From Niallia taxi (lineage in GTDB: Bacteria; Bacillota; Bacilli; Bacillales; Cytobacillaceae), in contig NZ_CP102589.1 in assembly GCF_032818155.1 (NCBI RefSeq), positions 2,714,001-2,778,000 on the forward strand: a stretch of DNA of 64,000 bases, written 5' to 3'. Below are positions 60,269-64,000 of the stretch, in pieces. Position numbers and translations under genes: made by a program. The notes beneath the pieces were generated by a model. It saw only the letters and a program-made list of their open reading frames with translations. It ran no database searches and was not told the origin of the DNA. Every line of letters begins with the position of its first letter. Position 1 is the stretch's first letter.

Positions 60269-61912
60269 TCATTTATTCTTTAAATAATCTTGGTAATTTT
60301 TATTCCCTCCAGAAAGATTATAAACATCTTGAAAACCAATTTGGCGCAATACATTTTGGGCCGCATTGCCAGTGACTCCACTGTTACAATAGGTTACTGT
60401 TGGGAGGTTAGGATCAAGCTCTTTACATTTTTCACGCAGGTCTGCTAGTGGTATATTTAGAGCGGTTTCCACTTTTGAGACATTGTATTGTTTTAGTGCT
60501 CTTGTATCAATTACTTGAATTGCTTCACCTTTTTCGATTCTTTCTGTTAGGTCTTTCGGTGTAATCAGCTTATTTTTCTTATCAATCGCATTTTGCAAGG
60601 CCATTCCTGTATACATGACAGGATCTTTTGCAGTGCTGAATGGAGGGGCATAGGCGAGATCAAGGTGAAACAGATCCTCTGCTTTTGCTTTAAATGTTAT
60701 TGCTGTAACAAAAACATCTATTCTTTTATCAACGCCTTCTTCTCCTACGATTTGTACACCGAGAATTCTGCCTGTTTTTCTATCTGCAATTGCTTTAATG
60801 ACTATTTCCTTTCCGCCAAGATACTCTGCTTTTGCTGGTTTTATATTATGAAGAACTTCGATATCAAAACCTTCTGCCAATGCTTCTGTTTCATTCATCC
60901 CCGTTTGACCAATAGCCAAATCAAACACTCTTAGGATGCCTGTCCCTAAAACGCCTCTGTGCTCTAAAGTCCCGCCTGTAATAACATCTCCAGCAATTCT
61001 TCCCATTTTGTTTGCTGTACTTCCTAACGGGCGATAAATAGGTTTTCCCGTTATAACAGAGTAGCTTTCTGCTACATCTCCAACAGCATATATATGTGGC
61101 AGATTCGTTTGCATTTTGCTATTAACGGCAATAGCTCCAGTATCGCCAATTGTTACGCCGATTTCTTTTGCTAATTGTGTATTTGGGCGTACACCAACAG
61201 CTAATATAACCATATCCGCTTCTATCACTTTTCCTGACTTTGTTTGTATATCCGTCTTACTAATAGCTGTTACTTCATCATTTAAAATGAGGGTGACTCC
61301 CTTATTCACTAAGTGATCTTCCACACGTGACGCAATATCCTCATCCAGATGTGCCATTATATGATTACTGCGTTGAACGATCGTTACATCTAACCCTCGC
61401 TGAGTCAGTTGCTCGGCCATTTCCAGACCTATATATCCACCACCAATGATGGTTACTTTCTTTGGTTGATTTGCCTTCATATAGCGATCAATAGCTGCAG
61501 TATGCTGAATAGTACGAACTTGAAAAACATGCTTTTGATCAGCGCCTGCAATATCTGGAGTAATCGGTGATGCTCCTGTTGCAAATACTAATACGTCATA
61601 TGTATCTTCCTTCACTTCAGCTGAATCTAAATTTTTTACTTTTATTTTCTTTTGCTTGGCATCAATCTGTTTTACTTCATGTCTCGTAAAAATATCCACA
61701 TTATAGCGTTTTTTGAAGGATGCAGCACTTCTAGGTGTTAAGGTATCTAACTCGGCTACTTCTCCGCCAAGGAAATACGGAATGCCGCAGCTAGAATAGG
61801 AGATATCATAGTCAGCATTATAAAGAGTGATTTCAGCTGTTTCATCGTTTCGCCTTGCTTTTGCTGCTACAGATGTACCTGCTGCTACAGAACCAATAAT
61901 AATTATTTTCAT
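60269..61912 (-). CDS. cdr: CoA-disulfide reductase with C-terminal rhodanese domain
   Basis: 547 residues from the ATG at 61912 behind GGAGG (frame open to 61927). FAD motif IIIIGSVAAGTSVAAKARR, the single redox cysteine SYSSCGIPYF (Cys42), NADH motif VTIIGGGYIGLEMAEQL, FAD tail IYAVGDVAES. Residues about 450-547 are a rhodanese domain with VTYCNSGVTGNAAQNVL. Members reduce CoA disulfide and persulfides with NAD(P)H. Third gene after arsR-arsB, 33 bp downstream of arsB. Confidence 0.93.
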   Translation of the reverse strand: MKIIIIGSVAAGTSVAAKARRNDETAEITLYNADYDISYSSCGIPYFLGGEVAELDTLTPRSAASFKKRYNVDIFTRHEVKQIDAKQKKIKVKNLDSAEVKEDTYDVLVFATGASPITPDIAGADQKHVFQVRTIQHTAAIDRYMKANQPKKVTIIGGGYIGLEMAEQLTQRGLDVTIVQRSNHIMAHLDEDIASRVEDHLVNKGVTLILNDEVTAISKTDIQTKSGKVIEADMVILAVGVRPNTQLAKEIGVTIGDTGAIAVNSKMQTNLPHIYAVGDVAESYSVITGKPIYRPLGSTANKMGRIAGDVITGGTLEHRGVLGTGILRVFDLAIGQTGMNETEALAEGFDIEVLHNIKPAKAEYLGGKEIVIKAIADRKTGRILGVQIVGEEGVDKRIDVFVTAITFKAKAEDLFHLDLAYAPPFSTAKDPVMYTGMALQNAIDKKNKLITPKDLTERIEKGEAIQVIDTRALKQYNVSKVETALNIPLADLREKCKELDPNLPTVTYCNSGVTGNAAQNVLRQIGFQDVYNLSGGNKNYQDYLKNK

Positions 61913-61945
61913 GATATTAACCTCCAATATAAAATCTATATTTGA

Positions 61946-63244
61946 CTATGTTAGAATGGAAAGCCACAAATATAAGCCGATTAAAGTAATCAAAAGCGTT
62001 GGTATCGTTAGGATGATACCTGTTTTGAAATACGTTCCCCATGAGATTTTCATTCCTTTTTGTGATAAAACATGGAGCCATAATAAAGTTGCCAGTGAAC
62101 CAATCGGTGTAATTTTCGGTCCTAAATCAGAACCAATAACATTTGCATATATTAAACCTTCCTTGATTACCCCAGAAGTATTAGTATTTGCGATTGCTAA
62201 TGCATCTATCAGTACTGTTGGCAGGTTGTTCATTACGGACGAAATAATGGCAGCAATGAAGCCCATACTAAGTGTAGCGACAAATAATCCTTGGTCTGCT
62301 GCTGCTTGAATAATAGTAGCTAGTAAATCTGTTAACCCAACATTTCGAAGGCCATAAATGACAACATACATGCCAATCGAAAAGAAAACAATTGCCCATG
62401 GTGCCCCTTTTATTACATGCTTAATAGACACCGCAGAGCTTTTTCTCGCAAACAGCAGAAATGCGATCGCAATAACAGAAGCAACAAATGAAACTGGAAT
62501 AGAAAGAAACTCACTCGCAAAATAGCCAATCAGCAATACAGCTAAAATAATCCAAGATATCCGAAACATTTTTTTGTCCTTTAAAGCACTCATGGGGCTT
62601 TTCAAATGGCTTATATTATACACCTTTGGAATTTGCTTGCGGAAGTATAAGTAAAGGACCAGAATGCTTGCAATGATCGAAAAGATTGTTGGAATGATCA
62701 TTCTTGACGCGTATTCTACAAATCCAATCTGAAAGAAATCGGCAGACACGATATTAACTAGGTTGCTTACAACTAAAGGTAATGAAGTTGTATCTGCGAT
62801 AAATCCACTTGCGATGATAAATGGAAAGACCATTTTTTCTTCTAATTTCAATGCCCGCACCATTGCCAGCACAATTGGTGTCAGTATAAGTGCTGCGCCA
62901 TCATTAGCAAAAAGTGCGGCAACGATTGCACCTAAAACTGAAACGTAAATAAACATCTTTATCCCATTTCCACCAGCAATCCTTGCCATATGTAATGCAG
63001 CCCATTCAAAGAAGCCTATTTCATCTAATATCAATGAAATGATAATGATTGCAATAAATGCCAAAGTAGCATTCCACACAATCCCTGTTACGTCGACAAC
63101 ATCACGGAAATCAACCACCCCTGCAAGCAGAGCGAGCATCGCTCCTCCACAGGCAGACCAACCTATTGAAAGATTTTTCGGCTGCCAGATAACGAAAGTT
63201 AGTGTTAATAGAAAAATAATGATAGCTAAAAAAGTTTGTAGCAA
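61946..63244 (-). CDS. arsB: ArsB-type arsenite/antimonite exporter
   Basis: 432 residues, about twelve membrane helices. The ArsB/NhaD-type blocks [65 protein letters not shown] and [12 protein letters not shown] are present. TTG start, eight bases after GGAGGG. It follows arsR by 15 bp. It exports arsenite using the proton gradient. Confidence 0.92.
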   Translation of the reverse strand: MLQTFLAIIIFLLTLTFVIWQPKNLSIGWSACGGAMLALLAGVVDFRDVVDVTGIVWNATLAFIAIIIISLILDEIGFFEWAALHMARIAGGNGIKMFIYVSVLGAIVAALFANDGAALILTPIVLAMVRALKLEEKMVFPFIIASGFIADTTSLPLVVSNLVNIVSADFFQIGFVEYASRMIIPTIFSIIASILVLYLYFRKQIPKVYNISHLKSPMSALKDKKMFRISWIILAVLLIGYFASEFLSIPVSFVASVIAIAFLLFARKSSAVSIKHVIKGAPWAIVFFSIGMYVVIYGLRNVGLTDLLATIIQAAADQGLFVATLSMGFIAAIISSVMNNLPTVLIDALAIANTNTSGVIKEGLIYANVIGSDLGPKITPIGSLATLLWLHVLSQKGMKISWGTYFKTGIILTIPTLLITLIGLYLWLSILT

Positions 63245-63259
63245 TGCTGTTACCCTCCG

Positions 63260-63607
63260 TTAATTACATATAATTCTCAATCCATTGTTTTCTAACCAAA
63301 TAAATTTATCCCGCTCACTCGGAATATGCTTTAATACATCTTGTATCAAAAGAAAATACGCACTTTCCTTATTTAACGAGTAGACTACCCATTGCCCTTT
63401 TCTTTGTTCCTTCACAAGTCCAATATCGCGAAGCTTGCGGAGATGCTGACTGATTGCCGGCTGTGACATTTGAAAAATCTCCACAAATTCACATACACAG
63501 CATTCCTGCTCTGCCAACATATTGACCATGGATAATCTAGTTTTATCGCCTAACAGCTTTAGCACATTCGCAGTCTCTTTTAATTCCAGCGTATCTTCTT
63601 GGTTCAT
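63260..63607 (-). CDS. arsR: ArsR-family metalloregulator
   Basis: 115 residues. Winged helix with recognition helix FQMSQPAISQHLRKLRDIGLV. The metal site is ECCVCEFVEIF: the CVC pair of arsenic sensors is present with an additional preceding Cys, but the third ligand of E. coli ArsR (Cys37 position) is replaced. Represses arsB and cdr in the absence of arsenite or related thiophilic ligands. Confidence 0.9.
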   Translation of the reverse strand: MNQEDTLELKETANVLKLLGDKTRLSMVNMLAEQECCVCEFVEIFQMSQPAISQHLRKLRDIGLVKEQRKGQWVVYSLNKESAYFLLIQDVLKHIPSERDKFIWLENNGLRIICN

Positions 63608-63642
63608 AATGCACCACCACCTTATTTAGGTTAGTTCCCTAC

Positions 63643-63658
63643 ATAAGTATATGCTTAT
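63643..63658. promoter_or_regulatory. Candidate ArsR operator
   Basis: ATAAG-TATATG-CTTAT, an inverted repeat in an AT-rich promoter region 36 bp before arsR; ArsR/SmtB repressors use such AT-rich dyads. Confidence 0.55.
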
Positions 63659-63816
63659 ATACAAATATAAAAAAGAGTTAATTTTACATGAAGCTTTATT
63701 AACCCTTTTCCCGATTTTTCCGCCATTCAAATCCTAAACCTTTCTTTTAGAGTTTTTTTACCTTTAAGAAGGATTCGGATTGATTCGTTTTTAAAAATAG
63801 CAGTATTCCAGAAATA

Positions 63817-63842
63817 TTGCTTATGTTATTATGAATAAGCAA
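63817..63842. repeat. Inverted repeat before the partial gene
   Basis: TTGCTTAT-N10-ATAAGCAA, perfect 8-bp arms, 21 bp before the TTG start at 63864. Likely a regulator site or promoter dyad. Confidence 0.5.
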
Positions 63843-63863
63843 ATCTAATTTGAGGGTGATCGC

Positions 63864-64000
63864 TTGAGCGAAGAAAAATATAACGGTTATGATACAACGA
63901 TAGTTTATGATTATAAGGAATACCCTGATGTTAAGAGCGGACGGTGTGATAATTGCGACAATGCTCAATTCAAGAGCTCCGTTAAGGATTTCATTTTCAT
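63864..64000 (+). CDS. Unrecognised protein, N-terminal part only
   Basis: TTG start behind GAGGGTGATCGC, open to the window end (45 residues). The product opens SEEKYNGYDTTIVYDYKEYP and has a CDNC pair that could bind zinc. No family can be named from so little. Confidence 0.55.
   Translation, partial: MSEEKYNGYDTTIVYDYKEYPDVKSGRCDNCDNAQFKSSVKDFIF

Noticed and set aside
1..64000. CRISPR array or prophage
   Set aside because: No regularly spaced direct repeats and no phage structural or integrase gene were seen. The only mobile DNA is the IS3-family element, the intergenic repeat and transposase remnants.

Overview
The window looks like a low-GC Gram-positive, spore-forming Bacillaceae chromosome. 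The conserved block miaA-hfq-spoVK-hflX-ynbB, a nadABC cluster with a divergent nifS-type gene, CwlJ, an Sda-like protein, a sigma-B-type promoter and a LexA/DinR box all fit. Species is not decided by what can be seen. Many starts are GTG or TTG placed behind strong Shine-Dalgarno sites.

1-11 kb is core: ynbB (partial), hflX, spoVK, hfq and miaA on the minus strand, then a membrane protein with a sigma-region-4-like head, then nadA-nadC-nadB facing a cysteine desulfurase gene across a region with candidate NiaR operators. 11-27 kb carries resistance and stress genes: a TetR-controlled pair of SMR exporters, a secreted GH43 arabinanase, an erythromycin-esterase homologue, a YcnI-type protein, an AraC/DinB pair, a BlaI/M56-peptidase pair whose operator-like repeats recur before a DoxX/BdbD pair, peptidase E, YebC and a SET-domain protein.

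27-34 kb is a sugar-uptake locus: lipoprotein and two CUT1 permeases, plus LacI and YesL. Two LacI-type palindromes flank a cre-like site in front of the lipoprotein gene. 34-37 kb is an SOS-type yolD-uvrX unit followed by an ATPase and a CBO0543 membrane protein.

37-60 kb is accessory DNA rich in small genes, RNA elements and decay. It holds a cyclic-di-GMP-I riboswitch before a 61-residue Cys-rich protein, a 32-residue peptide gene behind a perfect palindrome, an Sda-like checkpoint protein, a tRNA-like RNA without a canonical anticodon arm, and a sigma-B-type csbD. It also holds an intact IS3-family element inserted into an intergenic repeat with a 3-bp target duplication, remnants of IS1595, EamA and LysR genes, and several genes broken by a stop or frameshift. 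A MATE exporter/TetR pair with three operator copies closes this part. 60-64 kb carries arsR-arsB-CoA-disulfide reductase and the start of an unrecognised gene.

No rRNA, CRISPR array or prophage was seen. All assignments are from reading sequence motifs; no database search was run.
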